From assembly GCF_963675965.1 (NCBI RefSeq), contig NZ_OY780935.1, forward strand, positions 2,096,501-2,160,500: a stretch of DNA of 64,000 nt. Reading direction: 5' to 3'. The position numbers and the translations under genes were made by a program. Origin of the DNA: an uncultured Celeribacter sp. GTDB lineage: Bacteria; Pseudomonadota; Alphaproteobacteria; Rhodobacterales; Rhodobacteraceae. Positions 35,653-45,005 of this stretch are shown in pieces. Each line of letters opens with the position of its first letter. The first letter of the stretch is position 1. A model generated the notes under the pieces. That model saw only the letters and a program-made list of their open reading frames with translations. It was not told the origin of the DNA and made no database searches.

Positions 35653-37200
35653 TTACTTTAGCATTTGAGAGGTGAAGTACCCTGACCCTGCGCCGGTTCC
35701 GGCGCCCGGCCAGCAGGCGGCACCGATCATATGCAGTCCGGAAATCGGTGTTTTGCCGTCGGCAAAGCCGCGCAGCGGGCGGAACAGGAAGTTCTGATTC
35801 AAATGATGCGAGCCGCAGATCTGGTCCCCGCCGATGAGATTTGGGTTCTCTGCTTCGAGATCTAGCGGCGACACCAGTTTTTGTCCCAGAATGGAGGCGC
35901 GGAAGCCGGGCGCCTGTTCTTCGATCAGGTCCATAACACGTTCGGCCATGGGCTGTTTGGCCTCGTTCCATGTGGTTGCGGTGATCTCCCCCTTGGCGTC
36001 CCCCTTGATGTCGCCGGGTACGACGCGGGCCTGAACCCAGAGCGTATGCTTGCCTTCGGGCGCGCGGCTGGGATCAAACAGTGTCGGTTGTCCGACCACC
36101 AAAAGCGGCGTGTCCGGCAAAAGCCCTGCGACAGCCTGAGCATAGGTGCGCGACGCGGTGTCGATGTCGCGGCCAACATGGACATAGGCAAAGGACCCGA
36201 GCGCCTCAGCGATCCAGGGTACGGGCTTGTCCAGCGCGAGATGGATCATCATCGTCCCGGGTGCGTGGCGGAATTTCTCCAGCCCGGTGTCAAAGCGCGC
36301 GTTGCCTGAGCTGTCACCGATCATGCGTCTCAGGTGCTTGGGGGCCAACCCGGCCAGCACCGTCGAGGCGCTGATTTTTTCATTGTTAATCATGACGCCG
36401 GTGACGCGGCCGTCTTCGTGTCGGATTTCGCTGACCTCTGCGTTGCAGGTGACCGTGCCGCCATGGGCCTCGATCATACGCACCAGCGCGCGGGTCGCCA
36501 CATCTGCACCGCCCTTACCGATGACCATGCCCATGGCCTGACCTGCCATGGCTTCGAGATAGGGAAAGATCGCTCCGCCGGCGATGTCGGGGGCGAAATC
36601 AAGATGTAGGCCCCATGTCGACAGTGCGGTACGCAACCGTGGGTCTTCAAACGTATCTTCCAGCCAGGCGCGCGGGCTGGCCATCAGGAATTGCGCGATC
36701 TCCAGGCTCTTGTCTGTACCCAGTGCCCGCCAGTTTTTCCAGAGGAACTTCAGCAGGGGCCAGCGTTGCATGGGCGTGCCCAGCAGGCCACCGACGACAG
36801 CCGCACGGGCGGGAAAATCCGCCATAAGTGCCCGCCATGTGGCCTTGTCTGCCTCACTTGTAAATGTGGCGAGGGTTTCCTCGACATCGGTGCTGACGCC
36901 AATGTAATCGCCGGGTTCCATCGCCTGTGCGAAAGGATGCGAGATCGGAACAAATTCCATACCGTGCCGCGCCATTTCTTCGCCATGGGTGGTCATGAAA
37001 GCCGATCCGGCAAACATGGACAGGTTCATGGCGGCGACATCGTGGCGAAAGCCCGGCAGGGTCAGTTCCTCGGTGCGCACCGCCCCGCCGGGGGTCGGAC
37101 CGCGTTCGAAGACATGAACAGCCTTGCCGCTGGCGGCGAGATCTGCGGCGGCGACAAGACCGTTGATACCGGCCCCGATGATGACAATCGGCTGGCTCAT
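35653..37200 (-). CDS. FAD-dependent oxidoreductase, PYROXD2/phytoene-dehydrogenase-like (copy 1)
   Basis: 515 aa. The dinucleotide fold opens with VIIGAGINGLVAAADLA and the acidic residue in VHVFERG. The C-terminal FAD motif is GLHMIGAACWPGAGTGAGSG. It resembles the NAD(P)/FAD phytoene-desaturase-like family, often called PYROXD2-like, whose substrates are mostly unknown. It lies 3 nt after iorB. A second, divergent copy is at 41395, and together they bracket the iorAB genes. Confidence 0.87.
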   Translation of the reverse strand: MSQPIVIIGAGINGLVAAADLAASGKAVHVFERGPTPGGAVRTEELTLPGFRHDVAAMNLSMFAGSAFMTTHGEEMARHGMEFVPISHPFAQAMEPGDYIGVSTDVEETLATFTSEADKATWRALMADFPARAAVVGGLLGTPMQRWPLLKFLWKNWRALGTDKSLEIAQFLMASPRAWLEDTFEDPRLRTALSTWGLHLDFAPDIAGGAIFPYLEAMAGQAMGMVIGKGGADVATRALVRMIEAHGGTVTCNAEVSEIRHEDGRVTGVMINNEKISASTVLAGLAPKHLRRMIGDSSGNARFDTGLEKFRHAPGTMMIHLALDKPVPWIAEALGSFAYVHVGRDIDTASRTYAQAVAGLLPDTPLLVVGQPTLFDPSRAPEGKHTLWVQARVVPGDIKGDAKGEITATTWNEAKQPMAERVMDLIEEQAPGFRASILGQKLVSPLDLEAENPNLIGGDQICGSHHLNQNFLFRPLRGFADGKTPISGLHMIGAACWPGAGTGAGSGYFTSQMLK

Positions 37201-37203
37201 TGC

Positions 37204-38754
37204 TTACCTCGCAAAGCTTTTCACGGTTTCCAGAGCGCCATCGAGCTTTTCGCCCTCGACGTCGTCCAGCGCGGCGGTGCGCAGGCGGCGCATCCAGTCG
37301 GCGGCATCACTGCGCCCCTTGAGCATGTCCAGCGCGCCCATCACACGGGCGAATTTCGACAGACCTCGGGCATGGGTGTCGGAATAGCCTTTGATCAGGC
37401 GATAGTTGGCCAGAACCTCAGCCGCGAGCGCGGGATCGCTCGGGGCGATGTGGAGCACGGTTTTGAACCAGTTGTCGACATGGGCCATTTCGCTGTCATG
37501 GCGCAACAGGCGGCGACGCATCGGACGCAGCGAGGACACGGCCCAGAGCATCAGGAAGCCTTTCAGACTGTCCGTGCGAATGCGACGGCCCTTGTCGAAT
37601 TTCTTGCCATACCACGCCTCAAAGCCTTTCTTGCCCTGCAGCCATTTGCCCAGAGACTTGGGCAAAGTGGTGGTGAACTCCTCGAACCGGGGGTGGAAAT
37701 ATTCTGTCAGCATCAGGACCTGATCGTCTTTGACGACCACTTCGCCCTTGACCCGTTCAAAACGGGAGGCACGGGTCTTGATGTCGGCCACGCGCAAAAT
37801 GTCATCATAGCAGAGCGCACGGGCACAGTATTTCGCGGCTTGTTCGCTCAGCGTATAGGGCGCCGTGTCCAGCGCGGCCACCTGCTCGACCATATCGAGA
37901 TATTGGGCGCCATAGGCAACATCCTGATAGTCGACGACCTTTTTGAGGCCGAGGATGGACATGTCCTGCACCTCAGCGGGCAGGGCGTTGACGCGGGCTT
38001 CGAGCCGAGACCATTTCTTTTGCAGCTTGGCCGGGACGTTCAGGACCGGGATCGCCGCTTGCGGTGCGGCTTCGGCCTCGGGGGCGGGTTTTGCGCCCGT
38101 CGCGATGTCATAGGCGTCGTTGAAAGCCCGCAGCGATGCCTCGACGCCGCGCCCGGATTTGCGGATCACCTCTTCGTAGCTTTCGCGCGGGAAAGGCAGC
38201 GCTCCGGAGCCTGCCAGAGATCCCAGAAGCGACGATGAAATCACCGAACCGGCCTGTTTTGCGACGGTTTCCATATCGAAGGCCACGACATGATCGGCGG
38301 CGATGCCCATGGCCTCGATCACCTCGGCACCATTGGCACGCCCGTCGCCGGGAATGATTTTTTCGGAAACCGCCGGGATGCGGTGGGTGGAGGCGATCAG
38401 CGTGGTGCGCCCGGGGGTGACAAAGCCACGCATGATGGCGCGTCCGCCCTCCATGAGCTCAGAGGCCATGAGAATATCGACGTCGCCGACGGCCGGCGAC
38501 AGCGCAAAGACCGGCTGGCGCCCGGTGTCACGGCACATTTCGACATAATAGATCGTGGCCCCGGTGCGCTGGGCCACCCCGGCGACCGAGGTGGATTGGG
38601 CGTTGTAGCCGTTCAGCTCGGCGACATCGACAATCCAGTTGGTCAGCACGCCGCCGCCCTGTCCGCCCACGGCCAGAGCTGCGAGGGTGATGACCTTTTC
38701 CCCGTCCGGGCCGGGAGAACGGCGGGCAATGATCGGTTTTACTTGCATGTTCAT
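37204..38754 (-). CDS. iorB: Indolepyruvate:ferredoxin oxidoreductase beta subunit fused to DUF6537
   Basis: 516 aa, much longer than the stand-alone gamma/beta subunit (about 200 aa). Residues 18-230 form the pyruvate-ferredoxin oxidoreductase gamma-like domain (ALAVGGQGGGVLTNWIVDVA). Residues 245-510 form the DUF6537 extension. With IorA it should oxidatively decarboxylate arylpyruvates (indole-, phenyl- or hydroxyphenylpyruvate) to aryl-acetyl-CoA with ferredoxin reduction. It lies 11 nt after iorA. Confidence 0.9.
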   Translation of the reverse strand: MNMQVKPIIARRSPGPDGEKVITLAALAVGGQGGGVLTNWIVDVAELNGYNAQSTSVAGVAQRTGATIYYVEMCRDTGRQPVFALSPAVGDVDILMASELMEGGRAIMRGFVTPGRTTLIASTHRIPAVSEKIIPGDGRANGAEVIEAMGIAADHVVAFDMETVAKQAGSVISSSLLGSLAGSGALPFPRESYEEVIRKSGRGVEASLRAFNDAYDIATGAKPAPEAEAAPQAAIPVLNVPAKLQKKWSRLEARVNALPAEVQDMSILGLKKVVDYQDVAYGAQYLDMVEQVAALDTAPYTLSEQAAKYCARALCYDDILRVADIKTRASRFERVKGEVVVKDDQVLMLTEYFHPRFEEFTTTLPKSLGKWLQGKKGFEAWYGKKFDKGRRIRTDSLKGFLMLWAVSSLRPMRRRLLRHDSEMAHVDNWFKTVLHIAPSDPALAAEVLANYRLIKGYSDTHARGLSKFARVMGALDMLKGRSDAADWMRRLRTAALDDVEGEKLDGALETVKSFAR

Positions 38755-38765
38755 AATGCGGATCC

Positions 38766-40910
38766 TCAGGCAAAGGCGACGCGTTTCGCGTCACGACGGG
38801 CTTGCAGCCAGGAGATGATTTTTTGCGTGCGGGTGGCGCGTCGCTTTTCACGTTCAGACGGGTTCGAGACGATTTCGGCCTGATAGAAGGAGGGGCACAG
38901 GACCGCCGCATCGGCGACTTCACCGCAGTTGCCGCAGCCGACACAGGTCTGGTCGATGGCCGCGACCGGATCGTCGCGCAGGGGATCGCCTGTGTCCTTG
39001 ACCGACAGCGAAGGACACCCCGACAGCCGCATGCAGGCGTGATCGCCCGTGCAAACGTCCTCATCGACACCAAAGCGGGGCCGCACGACGCGTTTGCCGT
39101 CTTTGGCGTCCTTGTTCATCTGCGGTTTCACACGGCGCTGTTTGTTGAGCATGCATTCCGAAGAGGCGACGATGACTTTGGGACCTTCTTCTTCGGTGGT
39201 CAGCGCCTCTTTCAACGTGTCGCGCATCTTGGTCACATCATAGGTGCGGTCGATGTGACGGATCCATTTCACCCCCATGCCCTTACAGGCGTCGACGATG
39301 GAATTTTGCGTCTGTTTGGTCTTGTTGAACGCCCGCGACGACAGGATGTCCTGACCGCCGGTGGCGGCGGAATAGAAATTGTCGACGATCACGATCACAT
39401 TGTCGGATTTGTTGAATACCGCATTGCCGACCGAGGAGGTCAGGCCATTGTGCCAGAACCCGCCATCGCCGACGAAAGAAATGGAGCGGCGTCCCTTTTT
39501 GTTTTCATTGTGAAACGCGGCGGCCGATGCCGGGCCAAGCCCGTAGCCCATGGTGGTTGCGCCCAGATCGAAGGGGGGCATGATCGAAAACAGGTGACAG
39601 CCGATGTCCGAAGAAATGTGATGATCTCCCAGTTCTTCTTCGACCAGTTTTGTGGCCGCAAAGATCGGACGTTCCGGACAGCCGGTGCAGAACCCCGGCG
39701 GGCGGGCCGGCAGGGTTTTTGACAGATCGGGAATGGCGATTGGCTCTTCGTTCGTGGCCACTTTCTGAACCGGGAGCATGCCGGGGGCATGGGCGGCAAA
39801 GAAGGCGCCAAGGCCGTCGACCATCACCTGACCGGTATATTCGCCACCCATGGGCAGCATGCCTTTGCCTTCAAGTCTGGTCGATTTGCCTGCCTTGTAA
39901 AGCATATGGGCAATCTGCTGTTCGATATAGTTGGGCTGGCCTTCCTCCACGATGAGAACGGCGTCTTTGCCCTCGCAGAACTCCATGATCTGACTGTCAA
40001 CCAGCGGGTAGACGCAGTTCAGCACCAGCATGTCGACATCAGTGTCGCCGTAGAGATCGGCCAGACCAAGGCGGTTGAGGGCGCGGATCACGGTGTTGTA
40101 GGTGCCGCCCTGCAGGATCACACCGACCTTGCCCGAGGCGTTGCCGAAGCGTTCGTTGATGCCTTTTTCCAGAATGAAATTCTGGGCCGCAGGCAGACGT
40201 TTGGTCAGCTTTTCTTCTTCGTGCAGATAGGTGGCGGGGGGCAGTACGATGCGGTCGAGCTTGCGTTTCGGGTTCTCCAGCGCGTCTGAAACCGTCAGCG
40301 GCGGACGCTTGTTGTCCTTGGCGGTGAAATGCCCGTGGACGTGACAGGAGCGAATGCCCACCTGCAGCATCACCGGGGTGTTGGAGACCTCTGACATCTC
40401 AAATCCGTCGCCCACGGCCTTGACGATGGCGGGCAAATTCGGCCGCGGGTCCATCATCCAGACCTGCGATTTCATCGCGAAAGCATAGGTGCGCTCCTGC
40501 ATGATCGAGGAGCCTTCGCCATAGTCTTCGCCGACGATGATCAGCGCCCCGCCCGTCACACCGCCGGAGGCCAGATTCGACAGCGCATCAGAGGCCACGT
40601 TTGTCCCGACGACGGATTTATAGGTCACGGCCCCGCGGATCGGATAATGGACAGAGGCGGCCAGCATGGCTGTTGCGGTGGCTTCCGAGGCGGAGGCCTC
40701 AAAATGAACGCCCAATTCGCCGAGGATTTCCTGAGCGTCTGCCAGAACGTCCATCAGGTGGGAGATCGGCGATCCCTGATAGCCCCCGACATAGCCGACG
40801 CCGTTTTCCAGCAGGGCCTTGGTGATGGCGAGAATGCCCTCACCGGTGAATGTTTCGCCGTCGCCTTGTTTGAGTTTCTGGACTTCCTTGGCGAATGATC
40901 TCTCGGCCAT
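38766..40910 (-). CDS. iorA: Indolepyruvate:ferredoxin oxidoreductase alpha subunit (TPP and Fe-S)
   Basis: 714 aa. The N-terminal pyrimidine-binding domain (GNGVGYVGGYQGSPISHL-like) is followed by CTGCPERP, then the TPP-binding block with GDGGFWHNGL and DNFYSAATGG. The C-terminal ferredoxin-like region has CTGDHACMRLSGCPS and CVGCGNCG, enough for 4Fe-4S clusters. It catalyses oxidative decarboxylation of aromatic 2-oxo acids. In Proteobacteria alpha and beta are often fused; here they are separate adjacent genes. Confidence 0.92.
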   Translation of the reverse strand: MAERSFAKEVQKLKQGDGETFTGEGILAITKALLENGVGYVGGYQGSPISHLMDVLADAQEILGELGVHFEASASEATATAMLAASVHYPIRGAVTYKSVVGTNVASDALSNLASGGVTGGALIIVGEDYGEGSSIMQERTYAFAMKSQVWMMDPRPNLPAIVKAVGDGFEMSEVSNTPVMLQVGIRSCHVHGHFTAKDNKRPPLTVSDALENPKRKLDRIVLPPATYLHEEEKLTKRLPAAQNFILEKGINERFGNASGKVGVILQGGTYNTVIRALNRLGLADLYGDTDVDMLVLNCVYPLVDSQIMEFCEGKDAVLIVEEGQPNYIEQQIAHMLYKAGKSTRLEGKGMLPMGGEYTGQVMVDGLGAFFAAHAPGMLPVQKVATNEEPIAIPDLSKTLPARPPGFCTGCPERPIFAATKLVEEELGDHHISSDIGCHLFSIMPPFDLGATTMGYGLGPASAAAFHNENKKGRRSISFVGDGGFWHNGLTSSVGNAVFNKSDNVIVIVDNFYSAATGGQDILSSRAFNKTKQTQNSIVDACKGMGVKWIRHIDRTYDVTKMRDTLKEALTTEEEGPKVIVASSECMLNKQRRVKPQMNKDAKDGKRVVRPRFGVDEDVCTGDHACMRLSGCPSLSVKDTGDPLRDDPVAAIDQTCVGCGNCGEVADAAVLCPSFYQAEIVSNPSEREKRRATRTQKIISWLQARRDAKRVAFA

Positions 40911-40951
40911 GGGTGGTCTCCTGAGTCTGTGCGTTATTTGCCCGTCCGGGC

Positions 40952-41398
40952 TTAAAAGTCGTGATGGCGGATGTCGTAGAAGACCCGCAGCAACATGTGA
41001 TTGAGCTGGGCGCGTTCGCTGGGATCGAGCACGGCCAGCATGGTGTCCTGCATGCGCATCATTTCGGGCCAGGCGGTTTCATAGGCGCTTTGCCCGGCTT
41101 CGGTCAGATGGATATGGCGGATGCGGTTGTCGGCGTCTGAGGCTTCGCGCCGGATCAGACCGGCCTTTTCCATCGTGTCCAGCGTGCGCGACAGGGTGGA
41201 TTGTTTGATGACAGTCAGCACCGACAGTTCGTTGATGGTGCAGGGGCCGCCTTCGGCCAGAACGGCGAGGGCACGCATCTGGGCGACAGAGACGCCGACC
41301 GCTTTCAGAGCGGCTTCGACCCCTTTGTTGTAGCGGGCCATGACGCGGTTCATCAGATATGGGGTGAATTCCTCCAGATCCTCGGGCCGGTCGATCAT
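40952..41398 (-). CDS. MarR-family regulator of the ior cluster
   Basis: 148 aa from ATG 41398 (MIDRPEDLEEFTPYL), overlapping the stop of the downstream-numbered oxidoreductase gene by 4 nt. The longer frame from 41530 lies inside that gene and is unlikely. The winged helix contains CTINELSVLTVIKQSTLSRTLD, and the wing DADNRIRHIHLTEAGQ. Its place inside the operon suggests autoregulation and an arylpyruvate-like ligand, which is inference. Confidence 0.9.
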   Translation of the reverse strand: MIDRPEDLEEFTPYLMNRVMARYNKGVEAALKAVGVSVAQMRALAVLAEGGPCTINELSVLTVIKQSTLSRTLDTMEKAGLIRREASDADNRIRHIHLTEAGQSAYETAWPEMMRMQDTMLAVLDPSERAQLNHMLLRVFYDIRHHDF

Positions 41399-42963
41399 GC
41401 CCCCAACTCCCTGGCTGTGAGAAAGCCGGAACCGCCCGAAAGACCCGGGCCGGGATGGGTCGAGGCGCCGATGTGGTAGAGATCCTTGATGCCGGTATCG
41501 TGGCGCTTGGTGTCTACGAAAGGCCGCCATTGGAAAAACTGTTCTAGCGTGCAGGCGCCGCCATAGGGATCGCCGCCGACGAGGTTCATGTTGTAGGCCT
41601 GCAGATCAGCGGGGGACACGGCACGGCGATGCGCGATGTTGTCCTGAAAATCTTCGATATGCTGGGCAAGAATCGCCTCGATCCGGTCGGCATAGGTTTC
41701 GCGCAGGGCGTCGGTCCATTGGCCGTCAGCGGGCACATCGATTTGCCCTGCGGCATCGCCTTTGACCACGCGCGGGGCCTCGGGCAGCTGCAGCCAGAGC
41801 ACAGACTGACCGTCTGGCGCGCGGCTGGGATCGGCGGCACAGGGCTGGCCGACACAGATCGTGGGCACCTCGGGCAGAAAGCCGCGTTCGGCCTCATTGC
41901 CGGCTTTCGATACACCGTCCAGACCCGGCGTAAGGTGCAGCAACTGAACCTTTTCCAGACCTTCGGTTTTCCATTTGACCGGGCCGTTGATCACGTAATG
42001 AAGTTGGAAATTGCCTTTTCCGTAGCGGTATTTGCGCAGCGCGTCGGCTTTCTCGGGCATGGGGGCCAGGCTGCCGTAAAGCTGGTTTGGGGTTACAGAG
42101 GCCAGAACTTTTCCTGCCGTGATGATCTCGCCATCGGCCAGTTTCAGACCGGTTGCGCGCCCGCCCGCCATGGTGATTTCGCGCACCTCAGCCGAGGTGC
42201 GGACGCTGCCGCCGTTTTCTTCGATGATGGCAATCAGGCCGCGCACCATATTGGCTGCGCCGCCTTTGACCACCGGCGCGCTCGCCAGTTCAAGCGCAAA
42301 GCCGATGACCTGTCCCATCTGTCCGGAAAACGCAGCTTCCGGGCCAAGACCCGCATGCAGACACCATGGCGCCCAGAGCGCCCGCGACAGCTCGCTTTCA
42401 AAAGAGGTTTCCAGCCAGCCGCGCATGGATTGCAGCGCGCCGCCCATGGTGGTGGCCAGACCGTGCGGCGAGCGTTTCCAGGCCTGTTTTGCCAGCAGCT
42501 TCGCCGTAGATTTCGACCAAGGATCGCCGCCCATCAGCCCAAACAGAAGCTCCGCATCTGCGGCGAACTGGTCCAGATCAGCGGCAAGCTGGTGGCCATC
42601 ACCGGGATGGGCCGCGTCAAACGCCGCGACATTGGCCGCGCGGTCGGTTTTATAGGTGAGCGCCCTGCCATCAGGAAGCAGGACGCCCGTGGGGGTGTCG
42701 GTGGCGCAGAATTCAACGCCGTGGCGTGCAAGGTCCTCGCCCAAGGCGCCATGCGCGGCCCCGGTCACCCAAAGCACGAATGTGGTGGCGAGGGGGTCAT
42801 GGGTGACCCCCGGCGCCAGTTCTTCGGAGCGCATACAGCCGCCAGCCACCGCCTCGCGTTCGAAAAGCGCGACACGTTTTCCGGATTTGGCCAACATGGC
42901 ACCGGCGGTCAGAGCGTTGATGCCGGTGCCGATGATGGCAACATCTGTGGATGGGCTGGCCAT
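41395..42963 (-). CDS. FAD-dependent oxidoreductase, PYROXD2/phytoene-dehydrogenase-like (copy 2)
   Basis: 522 aa. The FAD fold is VAIIGTGINALTAGAMLA, and the C-terminal motif LYHIGASTHPGPGLSGGSGF. It shares overall layout with the copy at 35653 (for example GGDPYGG against GGDQICG and the WRPF/FRPL motif) but is clearly diverged, so the two may act on successive intermediates. It is second in the operon, 22 nt after the cyclase gene. Confidence 0.87.
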   Translation of the reverse strand: MASPSTDVAIIGTGINALTAGAMLAKSGKRVALFEREAVAGGCMRSEELAPGVTHDPLATTFVLWVTGAAHGALGEDLARHGVEFCATDTPTGVLLPDGRALTYKTDRAANVAAFDAAHPGDGHQLAADLDQFAADAELLFGLMGGDPWSKSTAKLLAKQAWKRSPHGLATTMGGALQSMRGWLETSFESELSRALWAPWCLHAGLGPEAAFSGQMGQVIGFALELASAPVVKGGAANMVRGLIAIIEENGGSVRTSAEVREITMAGGRATGLKLADGEIITAGKVLASVTPNQLYGSLAPMPEKADALRKYRYGKGNFQLHYVINGPVKWKTEGLEKVQLLHLTPGLDGVSKAGNEAERGFLPEVPTICVGQPCAADPSRAPDGQSVLWLQLPEAPRVVKGDAAGQIDVPADGQWTDALRETYADRIEAILAQHIEDFQDNIAHRRAVSPADLQAYNMNLVGGDPYGGACTLEQFFQWRPFVDTKRHDTGIKDLYHIGASTHPGPGLSGGSGFLTARELGA

Positions 42964-42985
42964 GCTGCGTGCTCCTTCGAACTGA

Positions 42986-43777
42986 TTAGGCTGAGACCAG
43001 CGCGAGCGCGCGGATCGGGGAGCCGGTGCCGTTCTCGATTTTCAGCGGTGCGGTGACGAAGATCGCCCCTTTGGCCGGCAGCTTGTCGAGATTGGTCAGC
43101 GAGGCGAGGCCATAGCGGTTGTGCTTGTGCAGCAGGTTGTGCGCGGGGAAGGGGATATCAAACCCGCCAGCGGCGCCGGCATCTGTGCCAACGCACTGGC
43201 TGCCCCAGCCGAGAGCTTTCTTTTCTTCCATCAGATAGATGATGGCTTCGGCCGTCGGTCCTGGCGTGTGCGGGCCATCTTCGCGGGCGTTGAGGAATTT
43301 CTCTTCATCGTCGTTGAATTTGTCCCAGTCGGTGCGGAAGAGCACCCATTCGCCTTCTTTGATCTCACCGTGTTCCGCTTCCCAGGCTTTGATGTGCTCG
43401 ACGGTGAGCAGGAAGTCGGGGTCCGAGTCGGCTTCTTTCGAGAAGTCGAGCACATTGGCCGGGGCCACGAAGTACTGCGGGTCGATGGTGTCGACTGCGC
43501 CGTCGGGGAAATCCTTGCCAGTGATCCAGTGGTGCGGGGCGTCGTAATGGGTGCCAGAGTGTTCGCCGAGCTTCAGCCAGTTCCAGGCCCAGAACGGACC
43601 GCGGTCGCCATATTCGGAGATCTTGTGAATTTCGATCGGCGGCGTGTCGTCGGCGATTTCCGGCGGCAGTTTCAGCAGCGGCGTTTTCGGGCCGAGCGGC
43701 GCGGCGCAATCGATGACTTTGATCGATCCGTCAAGCAGGCTGGTGGCAAGCTGCGCGAGGGTGTCCTGGGCGGTCAT
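42986..43777 (-). CDS. Cyclase-family (kynurenine formamidase-like) metal hydrolase
   Basis: A 263-aa protein of the PF04199 fold. The metal-binding signature is HSGTHYDAPHH (near residues 73-83), and further conserved residues lie in GTDAGAAGGFDIPFPAHNLL. Family members include kynurenine formamidase and isatin hydrolase. Both act on indole-derived compounds, consistent with the IorAB genes in the same operon. CAGGAAATAGGAAG precedes the ATG. It is the first gene of the catabolic run. Confidence 0.85.
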   Translation of the reverse strand: MTAQDTLAQLATSLLDGSIKVIDCAAPLGPKTPLLKLPPEIADDTPPIEIHKISEYGDRGPFWAWNWLKLGEHSGTHYDAPHHWITGKDFPDGAVDTIDPQYFVAPANVLDFSKEADSDPDFLLTVEHIKAWEAEHGEIKEGEWVLFRTDWDKFNDDEEKFLNAREDGPHTPGPTAEAIIYLMEEKKALGWGSQCVGTDAGAAGGFDIPFPAHNLLHKHNRYGLASLTNLDKLPAKGAIFVTAPLKIENGTGSPIRALALVSA

Positions 43778-44191
43778 GGGGGCTTCCTATTTCCTGTTGG
43801 GTCAGTTGTTTTCTAAAAGATATGCAAATGCATGTAATAGAATTCTTCAAGTCCAAAATTTATTTTTTTGTAAAGCGCGCAAAACTCAGGCGATTTTCGG
43901 ACCCGTGTCGCGCACATGATTAAAAACTGACCGCTTGCGAGTCGTAGATAGGTTTGACCATTTTTCATGGCTTCATCGCATGCACTTGTTGCGCAGAGGC
44001 GAACTGCATCAAGAGAAAGCAAGCGCCAAAGCATTTCGGTGACGATCATTTGGCGACGATTGGCTGCCATTTTATGCTTTAAGCTAAAAATAAATTATTC
44101 AGTCGCGCGGCTCGAAATACGAAAAAAGCCGCAGAGGCGATGCTCTGCGGCTGATCTTTCGGCCCGTTTTCAGGGCCTTATGAAAATGTAC
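43778..44191. other. AT-rich intergenic region (414 bp) between metQ and the cyclase gene
   Basis: No convincing gene. On the right it holds the metQ terminator (44121-44152). On the left it holds the leader and promoter region of the cyclase operon. TATGCAAATGCATG (43821-43834) resembles 35621-35634 in the importer promoter region at 10 of 14 positions. An 85-codon open frame at 43813-44070 is poor in family features and is not annotated. Confidence 0.7.
44121..44152 (-). terminator. Intrinsic terminator of metNIQ
   Basis: AGCCGCAGAG (44127-44136) pairs with CTCTGCGGCT (44143-44152). Read on the minus strand, the stem is followed by TTTTTT. It lies 40 nt after the metQ stop. Confidence 0.92.
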
Positions 44192-44968
44192 TTACCAGGA
44201 GGTCAGAACTGTGCCGTGGTAGCTGTCTTCGATGAATTTCTTCACCTCGTCAGAGTGATAGGCTTCGACCAGGGTTTCGACCCAAGGCTGATCTTCGTCG
44301 CCTTTGCGCACGACGATGACGTTCACATAAGGGTTGTCGGCGCTTTCCATGGCGATGGAATCGGTTTTCGGATTCAGGCCGGAGGCGATGGCATAGTTTG
44401 TGTTGATCATCGCAGCGTCGAGGTCGGCCAGGGAGCGCGGCAGTTGTGCAGCGTCGAGTTCCTTGAACTTCAGGTCCTTCGGATTGCCGGTCACATCAAG
44501 GATGGTCGGTTTCAGGCCGGCTTCCGGATCAAGGGTGATCAGGCCAAGCTGTTGCAGCACCAAAAGCGCGCGGCCACCGTTGGTCGGGTCGTTCGGAATG
44601 CCGATGGTCGCGCCCTCTTCCAGCGTGGCCGGATCGGTGATCTTGTCTGAATACAGACCCATCGGGGTGGTGATCGTGTTGCCCACGACAACCAGCTCGA
44701 ACCCACGGTCTTTCATCTGGTTGTCCAGATAGGGAACGTGCTGAAAGGAGTTGGCTTCGATGTCGCCATCGGCCAGCGCCTGGTTCGGAACCACGTAATC
44801 GGAGAATTCGACCACATCGATGTCGAGGCCCATCGGCTCTGCGACTTTGGCGACTTCTTCCATGATTTCAGCGTGTTCGCCGGGAGAAACGCCGACTTTG
44901 ATGTCTTCTGCCATGGCGGCAGTCGCGACCAGTGCAAGAACGGAGGTGAGAGTCGTCAGACGGAACAT
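44192..44968 (-). CDS. metQ: D-methionine-type ABC importer substrate-binding protein MetQ
   Basis: 258 aa from ATG 44968, with AGGAG 7 nt upstream. The longer frame from 45076 overlaps metI. The signal peptide ends ATAAMA. The NLPA family core includes IKVGVSPGEHAEIMEE, YVVPNQALADGDIEANSFQH and IGIPNDPTNGGRALLVLQQ. It has no lipobox Cys after the signal, so it is probably soluble in the periplasm. It is last in metN-metI-metQ. Confidence 0.94.
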   Translation of the reverse strand: MFRLTTLTSVLALVATAAMAEDIKVGVSPGEHAEIMEEVAKVAEPMGLDIDVVEFSDYVVPNQALADGDIEANSFQHVPYLDNQMKDRGFELVVVGNTITTPMGLYSDKITDPATLEEGATIGIPNDPTNGGRALLVLQQLGLITLDPEAGLKPTILDVTGNPKDLKFKELDAAQLPRSLADLDAAMINTNYAIASGLNPKTDSIAMESADNPYVNVIVVRKGDEDQPWVETLVEAYHSDEVKKFIEDSYHGTVLTSW

Positions 44969-45005
44969 GAGGTAACTCCTTATGTGGATTGTACGGGAAA
45001 CGGGC

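Noticed and set aside
43813..44070. 85-codon minus-strand frame in the cyclase-metQ gap
   Set aside because: No Shine-Dalgarno, no domain and low coding character; it lies over the cyclase promoter region.
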